The notes below the pieces were generated by a model, which saw only the letters and a list, made by a program, of their open reading frames with translations, made no database searches and was not told where the DNA came from. The translations under genes were made by a program, and so were the position numbers. From Oscillospiraceae bacterium (GTDB lineage: Bacteria > Bacillota > Clostridia > Oscillospirales > Oscillospiraceae), in NCBI GenBank assembly GCA_016282135.1, contig JAEEKA010000051.1:1-53064 (forward strand): 53,064 bases of DNA, given 5' to 3'. Below are positions 1 through 8,288 of this stretch, piece after piece. Positions within the stretch are counted from its first letter, which is position 1, and each line of letters begins with the position of its first letter.

Positions 1-3000
1 ATGGCCCTCGTAGGTGGTCAGCGTAAAGGCCGTCATAAAGGCGGTGTTGTAACGGATGGTCAGGTTTGTCTGATTGTCGGGAGTGTAGAGCCAGCCGTTG
101 ACCTCGTCGCCGAGATACCAGCCGCCCTCCACCTGGGTGACTTTGAAATACTTGAGCTCATCCGCCAGGATCGCCTCGGGGTCCTCGGTGAAATCAAAGT
201 CGCTGACGTAGGCGTAATTATGGGCTTTGTGATACAGGCCGTGGGTCCCGCCGGATTCCACGATGACGATCTTGTCCCCGTCGGAGAAGCTGTCGCCCAC
301 GTTCATCAGCGTCAGCGTGGGCGGATTTCCGCCGTAGTCGTTGTAGGTGAACAGCGCCAGCAGCGTGACGTCGCCCGCTGCGGTATAGTCGCCGGTGAGG
401 ACGGTTTCCGGCAGCTCCGTGACGTTGTTGTAGTCCTCCTCGACCCAGCCCAGGAAGCGGTAGCCCTCCGGTCCCTCGGCGGTGGGAAGGGTGATGCCCG
501 TCAGGGAGTTGCAGACCATGGGCGCGATCACGTCCACGTCCCCCAGGACAGAGAAGGTGACGGTGTAGTTCTCCCCGAGAGGATCGGTGTAGCTGTCCAC
601 ATAGCTGTCGCCGCAGCGGGTACAGATATGGGTGGTGTAGCCGCCCTCGGTGCCGGTGGGCTCCGTTACAACAGCCTGGTAATCATGGCCCAGGGCGTCA
701 ATCTCCTCTGTGTAAGTATCGCCGCAGTAGACGCAGGTGGAGGTCTTCGTGCCCGGCTCGGTGCAAGTGGCGGTTATTTCCGCTGCGTAATCATGGCCGA
801 AAGCGAATCCGTATTTCTGCGCGTAGACTTGGGCCGTGGAGCCCTCCGCCCCGCAGATGTGGGTCGTACCGGGTACGCCAAGGGTAGTGGAGCCAGAATC
901 AATCACACAGGTCGGGTTCTCGATCATAACGCTGGTCAAATTGCTGCAGTCGCTAAATGCGTATTTGCCGATAGCAGTCACGCCGGCCGGAATCGTCACA
1001 GCAGTCAGGGCTGTACAATAACCGAATGCCCACTCGCCGACTTGCTCTATGCCGGCCGGTATCGTAACGCTGCACAGAGAACGGCAGAATTGGAATGCGC
1101 CATCCGCCATTTTCTCCGTGCCCTGCCGGATTTCCGCCGTCTGGATGCGGCTCTTTGCCTGCAACAGCCATCTCCCGTTATAAAGCAGGCCGTTTTCCCA
1201 GTTGCTCTCGTCATTGGCATAGGCTGTTCTGTCAAAGGCCTTATAGCCGATGCAGCTCACGCTCTCCGGGATCGTTACCGCTGCCAGCGCGACGCAGTCC
1301 AGGAACGCATAGTCATCGATGACGTTCACGCCGCTGCCGATCTTTACGCCGGTCAAGGCGGCGCAGCTATCGAACGCGGACCATCCGATGGTCATCACGC
1401 TGTCCGGAATCGTCACGCTGGTCAGGCAGCAGCAGGATTCAAACGCGGATTCACCAATGTAGGTCACACTTTCCGGAATTGCATAGGAAGCATCCTGCTT
1501 TCCGCGGGGATACTGAATCAGCAAGGTCTGGTTTTTGTCAAACAGCACACCGTCAAGGCTGCTGTATTTTGGGTTCCCGGAATCGACGTGGATCGCCGTC
1601 AGCGCGGGGCAACCCTCGAATACCCACCTGCCGATGCTGGTCACACCGTTCCCAATCGTTACACGTTCCAGAGATTCACAACAGGTAAACGCCCCGTCTC
1701 CGATGGTATCAACCATGTCCGGAATCGTTACTTCGGCCAAGGACGCGCAGCCCCAGAATGCGTGCATTCCAATATAGGCTACGCTATCCGGAATGTCCAC
1801 GGCAAGCAGAGATCCGCAGCAATCGAACGCACTGTTCCCGATGTAAGTCACGCTGTCCGGAATCCTCACGCTCGTCAAAAATCCGCATTCCACGAAAGCG
1901 TGCTCCCCCAGGTTCACCAGTCCGTTCGGCAGGTTGACAGCCAGGATCGCGTCTCTGTACTCATACCACGGAGCGACATCGTCCTCGGGGTCACCGTAGT
2001 ACCCATAATCCCGCATCGCGCCGCTGCCTTCGACAGTCAGCACTCCCGTGTCCAGGTCCAGGGTCCAGGTCAGGTTGCTGCCGTCTCCCTCGGCGCCGCA
2101 GACGCCGGAGACAATCCGCGGCTCCTGGGGTTCTTCCTCCAAATCCACAAAGAGAAAATCGTTCGCCGCTGCGTAGCTCTGAGCGGCAGTGCCCGCGAAA
2201 CCGTAAATTGTGAAGTTTTCCACCTGGGTCGACCAGTCTTGATAGCCAAATGCCTTTTCTCCGATGTTCGTCACGCCGGTCGGAATCGTCACGCGTTCCA
2301 GGCCGGTAGCCATGAACGCTTCTCTGCCTACGTCGGTCAGGCTGGTGGGCAGCGTCACCTTGGTCAACTCGCCACATTCATCGAATGCTCTTTCGCCGAT
2401 CACGGTCACGCCCTCCGGAATCACCACTCGTTGGAGGGCCCGGCATTCGGAAAACGCAAAGTCGCCGATGGCTGTCACGCCTGCCGGAATCGCGTAGGCA
2501 TGATTCTGTTTTCCTTCCGGGTACTCCAGCAGCGTGGTCCGCTCCCGGTCAAACAGTACGCCGCCGAGGCTGCTGTAATTCGGATTTCCGGGTGCAACGT
2601 TGATTGCGGTCAGGTTCCAGCAATACTCAAAAGCGTAATCGCCGATGTTCGTCACGCTGCTGGGGATCGTTACGCTTGTCAAGTTCCAGCAAACCCAAAA
2701 AGCGTAATCGCCGATGTTCGTCACGCCCTCCGACAGGTAAACCGCTGTGATCGCATTACGGTGGTCATCCCACGGTGTCTGGCCCCCAAAATACTCCTCC
2801 ATTGCGCCGCTGCCCTCGATGGTCAGCAGGCCGGTGTCGATGTTCAGGGTCCAGGTCAGGTTGCTGCCGTCCCCCTCCGCGCCGCAGACGCCGGAGACGA
2901 CGTTGGGCGTTTCGCTCAGATCCACAAAGTCAAAGCCGTTGTCCTCCGCATAAGTCTGGGCGGCGGTTTCGGGATAGCCGCAAATCGTGAAGCCATCCAC

Positions 3001-4743
3001 TTTTCCTGCGAAGCCATAGCCAAACGCCATAGGCCCGATGTCTGTCACGCTGGCAGGAATGACGATACGGGACATTGCCGAGCAATTGTAAAACGCATAG
3101 GTGCCGATGGTCGTCACCGCTTCCGGGATCGAAACGGCCTCCAAGGCAGTGCAGCTATCGAAAGCTTTATTTTTGATCTCTGTCACACTCTCCGGAAGTG
3201 TGATCCCGGTCAGAGATTCGCATCCGTAAAACGCTCTGCTGCCGATCGTCGTTAAACCCGCCGGAATCGTTACTTCATTCAAGGCGCTACAATTGTTAAA
3301 TGCGTCGCCACTGATTTCCGACACTCCGGTCGAAATCGTTACGCTGCGCAGAGAAAGGCAGTCCGCGAAAGCGCCCTTCGCCATTTTCTCCGTGCCTTGC
3401 CGGATCTCCGCCGTCTGGACGTTAGACTTTGCCCGCAGCAGCCATCTTCCGTTATAGAGCAGGCCGTTTTCCCAGTTGCTTTCGTCGTTGACGTAGGCCG
3501 TTCCGATAAAGGCATCTTGACCGATGCTAATCACGCTGTCCGGAATCGTCACGCTCGTCATGCCGCACCAAGCGAACGCATAGTCTCCGATGCTCATTAC
3601 ACCGTCCGGAATCGTCACGCCAGTCAGGGCATCGCATCTGTAAAACGCCATGCTGCCAATGCTCGTCACGCTGTCCGGAATTGTCACGCTCATCAGAGCG
3701 CTGCAGTAGTTGAACGCATAGTCTCCGATGCTCGTTACACTTTCCGGAATCTCATAAGAAGTCTCTGTCTTTTTGGCAGGGTACTGGAAAAGATTGGTTT
3801 TGGATATGTCAAACAGCACACCATTCAAGCTGATGTAGTTCGGATTGTCAGACGCAACCTGGACGGCCGTTAGCGACTCGCAGCAGCAGAACGCACAGTT
3901 GCCGATGCTTGTCACGTTTTTCGGAATCGTCACGCTCGTCAGAGTTCCGCAGTAGTAGAACGCAGATTCTCCGATGCTCGTTACACTTTCCGGAATTGTC
4001 ACGCTGGGAAGGTATCTACACCTTCCGAACGCTGAGTCACCAATACTTGTCACGCTATTGCCAATTATCAGGCTCGTTAAGTTGGTGCAGGCGAAAAACG
4101 CATGGTCACCGATGCTCGTCACACTGTTGCCAATCGTTGCACTCACCAGGGATGAACATCCATAGAACGTCTCATCACCAATATTGGTCACTCGGTCCGG
4201 GATCGTCACGCGCTTCAAAAGACTGCAGTGATAGAACGCCTGGTTACCGATGCTCGTCACACTGTCCGGAATCGTCACGCTCGTCACTTTGCACCAAGCG
4301 AACGCATTGTCTCCGATGCTCATTACACCGTCCGGAATCGTCACGCCAGTCAGGGCATCGCAGCCGTAAAACGCCCAGTTGCCAATGCTCGTCACGCTGT
4401 CCGGAATCGTCACGCTCGTCATGCCTCTACAGTATATGAACGCAAAGTCTCCGATGCTCGTCACGCCTGGTTGAAGCAGGATGCGGGTAATATCACCGTT
4501 AACACCATACCAATACCAAGGCGTATCCTCCACATTAGTATAATCTCTCATCCGGCCGCTGCCCTCGATGGTCAGCAGGCCGGTGTCCAGGTCCAGAGTC
4601 CAGGTCAGATTGCTGCCGTCGCCCTCGGCCCCGCAGGTGCCGGACAAGGTTTCGGCATGGGCCGTCAGACTCACCTGGGGCAGCAGGGAGCAGAGCAGGG
4701 CCAGGCAGAGGACCCAGGCCGCCAGACGTTTCATCTTCTTCAT
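1..4743 (-). CDS. BspA-like leucine-rich-repeat surface protein, 3' end cut by the window
   Basis: An open minus-strand frame of 1581 codons with no stop before the window edge, so the C-terminus is missing. It starts MKKMKRLAAWVLCLALLCS, a Sec signal peptide, after a GGAGGG ribosome site. Dozens of about 23-residue LRR_5 units follow, with the pattern SVTIPDSVTSIGxxAFxxC. Three header modules (CGAEGDGSNLTWTL, then a TIEGSGAM-like motif) begin near residues 36, 620 and 881, dividing the LRR region into three blocks. An insert with WENGLLYNGRWLL occurs twice. Near residues 1314-1385 are two GHD...CxxC repeats, then an InlB-B-like unit (VTFSVLGDVD...FLGWVEED). The family is extracellular and usually implicated in adhesion or matrix binding; the ligand here is unknown. 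The missing C-terminus probably holds a cell-wall anchor (inference). Its own sigma-A promoter lies just upstream. Confidence 0.9.
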   Translation of the reverse strand, partial: MKKMKRLAAWVLCLALLCSLLPQVSLTAHAETLSGTCGAEGDGSNLTWTLDLDTGLLTIEGSGRMRDYTNVEDTPWYWYGVNGDITRILLQPGVTSIGDFAFIYCRGMTSVTIPDSVTSIGNWAFYGCDALTGVTIPDGVMSIGDNAFAWCKVTSVTIPDSVTSIGNQAFYHCSLLKRVTIPDRVTNIGDETFYGCSSLVSATIGNSVTSIGDHAFFACTNLTSLIIGNSVTSIGDSAFGRCRYLPSVTIPESVTSIGESAFYYCGTLTSVTIPKNVTSIGNCAFCCCESLTAVQVASDNPNYISLNGVLFDISKTNLFQYPAKKTETSYEIPESVTSIGDYAFNYCSALMSVTIPDSVTSIGSMAFYRCDALTGVTIPDGVMSIGDYAFAWCGMTSVTIPDSVISIGQDAFIGTAYVNDESNWENGLLYNGRWLLRAKSNVQTAEIRQGTEKMAKGAFADCLSLRSVTISTGVSEISGDAFNNCSALNEVTIPAGLTTIGSRAFYGCESLTGITLPESVTEIKNKAFDSCTALEAVSIPEAVTTIGTYAFYNCSAMSRIVIPASVTDIGPMAFGYGFAGKVDGFTICGYPETAAQTYAEDNGFDFVDLSETPNVVSGVCGAEGDGSNLTWTLNIDTGLLTIEGSGAMEEYFGGQTPWDDHRNAITAVYLSEGVTNIGDYAFWVCWNLTSVTIPSSVTNIGDYAFEYCWNLTAINVAPGNPNYSSLGGVLFDRERTTLLEYPEGKQNHAYAIPAGVTAIGDFAFSECRALQRVVIPEGVTVIGERAFDECGELTKVTLPTSLTDVGREAFMATGLERVTIPTGVTNIGEKAFGYQDWSTQVENFTIYGFAGTAAQSYAAANDFLFVDLEEEPQEPRIVSGVCGAEGDGSNLTWTLDLDTGVLTVEGSGAMRDYGYYGDPEDDVAPWYEYRDAILAVNLPNGLVNLGEHAFVECGFLTSVRIPDSVTYIGNSAFDCCGSLLAVDIPDSVAYIGMHAFWGCASLAEVTIPDMVDTIGDGAFTCCESLERVTIGNGVTSIGRWVFEGCPALTAIHVDSGNPKYSSLDGVLFDKNQTLLIQYPRGKQDASYAIPESVTYIGESAFESCCCLTSVTIPDSVMTIGWSAFDSCAALTGVKIGSGVNVIDDYAFLDCVALAAVTIPESVSCIGYKAFDRTAYANDESNWENGLLYNGRWLLQAKSRIQTAEIRQGTEKMADGAFQFCRSLCSVTIPAGIEQVGEWAFGYCTALTAVTIPAGVTAIGKYAFSDCSNLTSVMIENPTCVIDSGSTTLGVPGTTHICGAEGSTAQVYAQKYGFAFGHDYAAEITATCTEPGTKTSTCVYCGDTYTEEIDALGHDYQAVVTEPTGTEGGYTTHICTRCGDSYVDSYTDPLGENYTVTFSVLGDVDVIAPMVCNSLTGITLPTAEGPEGYRFLGWVEEDYNNVTELPETVLTGDYTAAGDVTLLALFTYNDYGGNPPTLTLMNVGDSFSDGDKIVIVESGGTHGLYHKAHNYAYVSDFDFTEDPEAILADELKYFKVTQVEGGWYLGDEVNGWLYTPDNQTNLTIRYNTAFMTAFTLTTYEGH

Positions 4744-4815
4744 GTTCTTTCCCTCCTATGTTTCGGATTCAAAACGACAGGGGCGCAAAAAGGCCGCATC
4801 CCACACTTTATCCCA

Positions 4816-4844
4816 ATTATACTTTTTTCCCGCCTTCGGCGCAA
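4816..4844 (-). promoter_or_regulatory. sigma-A promoter of the LRR protein gene
   Basis: On the minus strand TTGCGC (4844-4839), a 17-bp spacer and a consensus TATAAT (4821-4816). It lies about 70 bp upstream of the LRR start codon and is divergent from the promoter at 4923-4951. Confidence 0.7.
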
Positions 4845-4922
4845 CCACAAATTGTGCAAAATTTGCCTGTCATTTTTGCAGTTTTTGTAAAAAAACCTGT
4901 CTCCCGTCGTCCAAAAAAACAG

Positions 4923-4951
4923 TTGACAACACCGATAATTATCCCTATAAT
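4923..4951 (+). promoter_or_regulatory. Perfect consensus sigma-A promoter upstream of alaS
   Basis: TTGACA (4923-4928), a 17-bp spacer and TATAAT (4946-4951): both hexamers match the consensus exactly. Transcription would begin near 4958, about 310 bases before alaS. An exact consensus suggests constitutive high output, as expected for a structural RNA or a heavily attenuated leader. Confidence 0.85.
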
Positions 4952-4957
4952 GGGTAT

Positions 4958-5168
4958 GTGCAGGCGAGTATAATCATGAATAATTAATTCGGTTTCGAAC
5001 ACGCTGCGGAAACGGAACGTGCGTGGCTGCTCCGGCGTCACGGTGCCCGCTCGCCCACTTCCAGACAGCCCGCATGGGGCGGGACGGGCGCTCCCGTTAC
5101 AGAGCAGTGTGACCAGTTTCGGATGGTTCATCGTTCACTTCGCCCCTTTCGATGGGCGGAGTGTTTTT
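4958..5168 (+). ncRNA. Candidate structured RNA (6S-like small RNA or alaS leader)
   Basis: A region of about 210 nt between a perfect sigma-A promoter and a terminator-like hairpin, with no credible coding frame. It can fold as one long interrupted rod: GAAAC near the 5' side with GTTTC near 5117, GCTGCTC with GAGCAGT, and an apical CCCGC/GCGGG hairpin with loop ATGGG. Length, promoter strength and the rod with internal bulges resemble 6S RNA. The alternative is a regulatory leader for alaS; the T-box consensus (GGTGGNACCGCG) was looked for and not found. The identity is inference. Confidence 0.4.
5137..5168 (+). terminator. Intrinsic terminator or attenuator upstream of alaS
   Basis: ACTTCGCCC (5137-5145) pairs with GGGCGGAGT (5154-5162), one G-U pair, followed by TTTTT. 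It ends the candidate RNA about 100 bases before alaS. If no second promoter exists downstream, alaS expression needs read-through. Confidence 0.65.
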
Positions 5169-5266
5169 CATTCCGGTTTCGGAATTCCGGTTTTCCCCTT
5201 CGGTCTATTCCGGCCCTTTCTCCCGGCCTCGGAGAACACATCTGTTTTTCATCATCGGAGGTCCCA

Positions 5267-7885
5267 ATGTCAACCTATCACGGCCTGAACGAACTTCGGG
5301 AGATGTTTCTCTCCTATTTTGAAAGCAAGGGGCATCTGCGGCTGCCCTCCTTCTCCCTGATTCCCCAAAACGACAAGAGCCTGCTGCTCATCAACTCCGG
5401 CATGGCTCCCATGAAGCCCTTCTTCAAGGGCGAGGCGGAGCCCCCCCGCCGCCGGGTCTGCACCTGCCAGAAGTGCATCCGCACCGGCGACATCGAGAAC
5501 GTGGGCAAGGACGGACGCCACGGCACCTATTTTGAAATGCTGGGCAATTTCTCCTTCGGCGACTACTTCAAGAAGGAGGCCATCCACTGGAGCTGGGAAT
5601 TCCTCACCCAGGTCTGCGGCCTGGAGGCCGACCGCCTCTACCCCTCCATCTATGAGAACGACGAAGAGGCCTTTGAGATCTGGAACAAGCAGGAGGGCAT
5701 TCCCGCGGAGCGGATCTACCGCTTCGGCAAGGCCGACAACTTCTGGGAGCACGGCTCCGGCCCCTGCGGCCCCTGCTCCGAGATTTACTACGACCGGGGC
5801 GAGAAGTACGGCTGCGGCAGGCCCGAGTGCACCGTGGGCTGCGACTGCGACCGCTACGTGGAAATCTGGAACAACGTCTTCTCCCAGTTTGACAACGACG
5901 GACACGGCAATTACTCCGACCTGGCCCAGAAGAACATCGACACCGGCATGGGCCTCGAGCGTCTGGCTGTGGCCTGCCAGGACGTGGACTCCCTCTTTGA
6001 CGTGGATACCGTCATGAATATCACCCGCAAGGTCACGGAGCTCACCGGCGCCCGATACGGCCAGAGCCACAAGATCGACGTCAGCCTGCGGGTCATCACC
6101 GACCACATCCGCTCCGCCGTCTTTATGATTGCCGACGGCGTGCTGCCCTCCAACGAGGGCCGGGGCTACGTGCTCCGCCGCCTGCTCCGCCGGGCCGCCC
6201 GCCACGGCAAGCTCCTTGGCGTGGGCAAGCCCTTCCTCTTCGACGTGGTGGACACCGTGGTCCACGAGAACGAGGGCCACTATCCCTATCTGCGGGAGCG
6301 GCAGAGCTTTATCACCAAGGTCATCAAGTCCGAGGAGGAGAGCTTCCTGGCTACCCTGGACGGGGGCCTGAAAATCTTCTCCGAAATGCTGGAGGCCCAC
6401 AAGGCCGCGGGCGAAACCGTCTTCTCCGGCGAGGACGCCTTCAAGCTCTCCGACACCTACGGCTTCCCCCTGGATCTCACCCTGGATATGGCCGAGGAGG
6501 CCGGCATGAGCGTGGATCAGGAGGGCTTCCGGAAGCTGCTCCAGGAGCAGAAGGTCCGGGCCAGAGAGGCCCGGAAGAAGCTGGGCGACCTGGCTTGGGA
6601 GGGCATCGAGCTGGGGCTGGACAACACCCCCACCGTCTTCACCGGCTATGAGAAGGACGAGGACGAGGCAAAGGTCCTGGCCGTGGTGGTAGACGGAGAA
6701 GTCTCCGGCGCCATCGCCGGAGGCGAGGACGGCATTCTGGTGCTGGACAAGACCCCCTTCTACGCCGAAATGGGCGGCCAGGTGGCCGACCACGGCACCA
6801 TCACCGCTGGCGGCTCCGTTTTCGAGGTCCGCAACGTCCTGAAGGACAAGGGCGGCAAGTATCTCCACCACGGCCGTCTGGTCAGCGGGGAGATCAAGAC
6901 CGACGACCCGGTTCACGCCAAAATCTGTACGGAGCGCCGCCAGGCCATCCGCCGGGCCCACTCCGCCACCCACTTGCTCCAGTCGGCGCTGGAAGCCGTG
7001 CTGGGCAACCACTGCCACCAGGCGGGCTCTCTGGTGGAGCCCGATCACCTGCGCTTCGACTTCACCCACTTCTCCGCCATGACGCCGGAGGAGCTGGCCC
7101 AGGTCAGCCGCAAGGTCACGGAGATGATTCTGGCAGGCTATCCGGTGGAAACCATGGTTCTGCCCATTGCCGAGGCCCAGAAGCTGGGCGCCACCGCCCT
7201 CTTCGGCGAGAAATACGGCGACGTGGTCCGGGTGGTAAAGATGGGTCCCTCCCTGGAGTTCTGCGGCGGCACCCATCTGGACAATACCGCCAAGGCGGGC
7301 CTGTTCCGCATCATCTCCGAGGGCTCCGTGGCCTCCGGCGTCCGCCGGATCGAGGCCGTTACCGGCCCCGCCCTGCTGGAGGAGATTGACCGCTTCCAGA
7401 GCACCGTCCTGCAGGCCGCCGAGGTTTTGAAAACCAGCCCCGGCGAGCTGATCCGCAAGGCCGAGTCCACTGTGAACGAGCTCAAGGAGCTCCGCCAGCA
7501 GATGGAAGCCATGAAGGACAAGCTCCTCTCCGGCGAGCTGCAGCAGCTCCTGGCGAATGCCCGGGAGGTAAAGGGTTTGCATGTGCTGAGCGCCATCCGG
7601 GAGGGCATGGACGTGCCCGACCTGCGGAAGTTCGGCGATCTGCTCCGGGACAGAGACCCCCAGGTGGTCGCCGTCCTGGCCTCCGAACATGAAGGAAAAA
7701 TCTCCGTGCTGGCTGTTTGCGGCGCCGAGGCCGTCAAGCAGGGCGTCAAGGCCGGCGCGTTGGTAAAAACCATCCTGACAGCATGCGGCGGCAGCGGCGG
7801 CGGCAAGCCCGACTCCGCCATGGGCGGCTGCAAGGATATGAACGCGTTAAAAGAAGAATTGGAAAAACTGCCTGAGTTAGTTTGA
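5267..7885 (+). CDS. alaS: Alanyl-tRNA synthetase
   Basis: Charges tRNA-Ala with alanine using ATP and edits mischarged tRNA; cytosolic. The product has 872 residues, normal for bacterial AlaRS. The N-terminal catalytic domain begins STYHGLNELREMFLSYFESK and includes the GMAPMKPFF segment. The editing domain has the zinc-binding set H565, H569 (HSATH), C666 and H670 (CGGTH). The C-terminal C-Ala region ends GGSGGGKPDSAMGG and is intact. The ATG at 5267 has GGAGGT four bases upstream (5257-5262); an in-frame ATG at 5123 lies inside the leader hairpin and lacks family sequence. hinT follows 14 bases after the stop with its own ribosome site, so the two are probably co-transcribed. Confidence 0.97.
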   Translation: MSTYHGLNELREMFLSYFESKGHLRLPSFSLIPQNDKSLLLINSGMAPMKPFFKGEAEPPRRRVCTCQKCIRTGDIENVGKDGRHGTYFEMLGNFSFGDYFKKEAIHWSWEFLTQVCGLEADRLYPSIYENDEEAFEIWNKQEGIPAERIYRFGKADNFWEHGSGPCGPCSEIYYDRGEKYGCGRPECTVGCDCDRYVEIWNNVFSQFDNDGHGNYSDLAQKNIDTGMGLERLAVACQDVDSLFDVDTVMNITRKVTELTGARYGQSHKIDVSLRVITDHIRSAVFMIADGVLPSNEGRGYVLRRLLRRAARHGKLLGVGKPFLFDVVDTVVHENEGHYPYLRERQSFITKVIKSEEESFLATLDGGLKIFSEMLEAHKAAGETVFSGEDAFKLSDTYGFPLDLTLDMAEEAGMSVDQEGFRKLLQEQKVRAREARKKLGDLAWEGIELGLDNTPTVFTGYEKDEDEAKVLAVVVDGEVSGAIAGGEDGILVLDKTPFYAEMGGQVADHGTITAGGSVFEVRNVLKDKGGKYLHHGRLVSGEIKTDDPVHAKICTERRQAIRRAHSATHLLQSALEAVLGNHCHQAGSLVEPDHLRFDFTHFSAMTPEELAQVSRKVTEMILAGYPVETMVLPIAEAQKLGATALFGEKYGDVVRVVKMGPSLEFCGGTHLDNTAKAGLFRIISEGSVASGVRRIEAVTGPALLEEIDRFQSTVLQAAEVLKTSPGELIRKAESTVNELKELRQQMEAMKDKLLSGELQQLLANAREVKGLHVLSAIREGMDVPDLRKFGDLLRDRDPQVVAVLASEHEGKISVLAVCGAEAVKQGVKAGALVKTILTACGGSGGGKPDSAMGGCKDMNALKEELEKLPELV

Positions 7886-7899
7886 TAGGAGGAACCAAA

Positions 7900-8238
7900 A
7901 TGAACGAATGCGTATTCTGCAAGATCGTGGACGGGGAAGTCCCCTCCAAGCGGGTCTATGAAGACGGGCTCTGCTTCGCTTTCTTCGACAAGTCGCCTCT
8001 GGCCCCCACCCATTTCCTGGTGATCCCCAAGAAGCACCTGGCCTGCGCAGCCGACATCACCGAAGCCGACGCCATGACCGTGGGTCACATTTACGCGGTG
8101 ATCGCCATGCTCTCCCGGGTGTTGGGCTTTGCCGACAACTACCGGGTAGTGACCAATTGCGGCGCCAAGGCGGGCCAGACTGTCCAGCACCTGCACTTCC
8201 ACGTGCTGGCCGGAAAGGATTTCGGGAGCTTTAACTGA
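7900..8238 (+). CDS. hinT: HIT-family nucleotide hydrolase (HinT-like)
   Basis: A 112-residue histidine-triad protein, the usual size. The family hydrolyses AMP-lysine and related phosphoramidates; the physiological substrate is uncertain. The N-terminus MNECVFCKIVDGEVPSKRVY is typical. The triad HLHFH (H97, H99, H101) is intact near the C-terminus and H101 is the expected nucleophile-proximal residue. The ATG at 7900 has AGGAGG (7887-7892) seven bases before it; an upstream in-frame start overlapping alaS lacks a ribosome site. It sits between alaS and comEC. Confidence 0.95.
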   Translation: MNECVFCKIVDGEVPSKRVYEDGLCFAFFDKSPLAPTHFLVIPKKHLACAADITEADAMTVGHIYAVIAMLSRVLGFADNYRVVTNCGAKAGQTVQHLHFHVLAGKDFGSFN

Positions 8239-8288
8239 CGCTCCATAATTCTTCGTCAGGCTCATCGGATCAGAAACGGAGGCGGGCT

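Noticed and set aside
1-3255. Long plus-strand open frame of over 1000 codons
   Set aside because: It lies antisense to the LRR gene. Its repeats (for example DVRHAxRNRHA) are the complement of the LRR repeats, it lacks a ribosome site and known motifs, and the minus frame has a signal peptide, promoter and family motif.
5000-5266. T-box riboswitch for alaS
   Set aside because: The conserved GGTGGNACCGCG antiterminator sequence and a clear specifier loop were not found; only a terminator-like hairpin is certain.
5270-7690. 806-codon minus-strand frame
   Set aside because: Antisense shadow of alaS caused by high third-position GC; Gly/Val/Leu-rich with no family signature.
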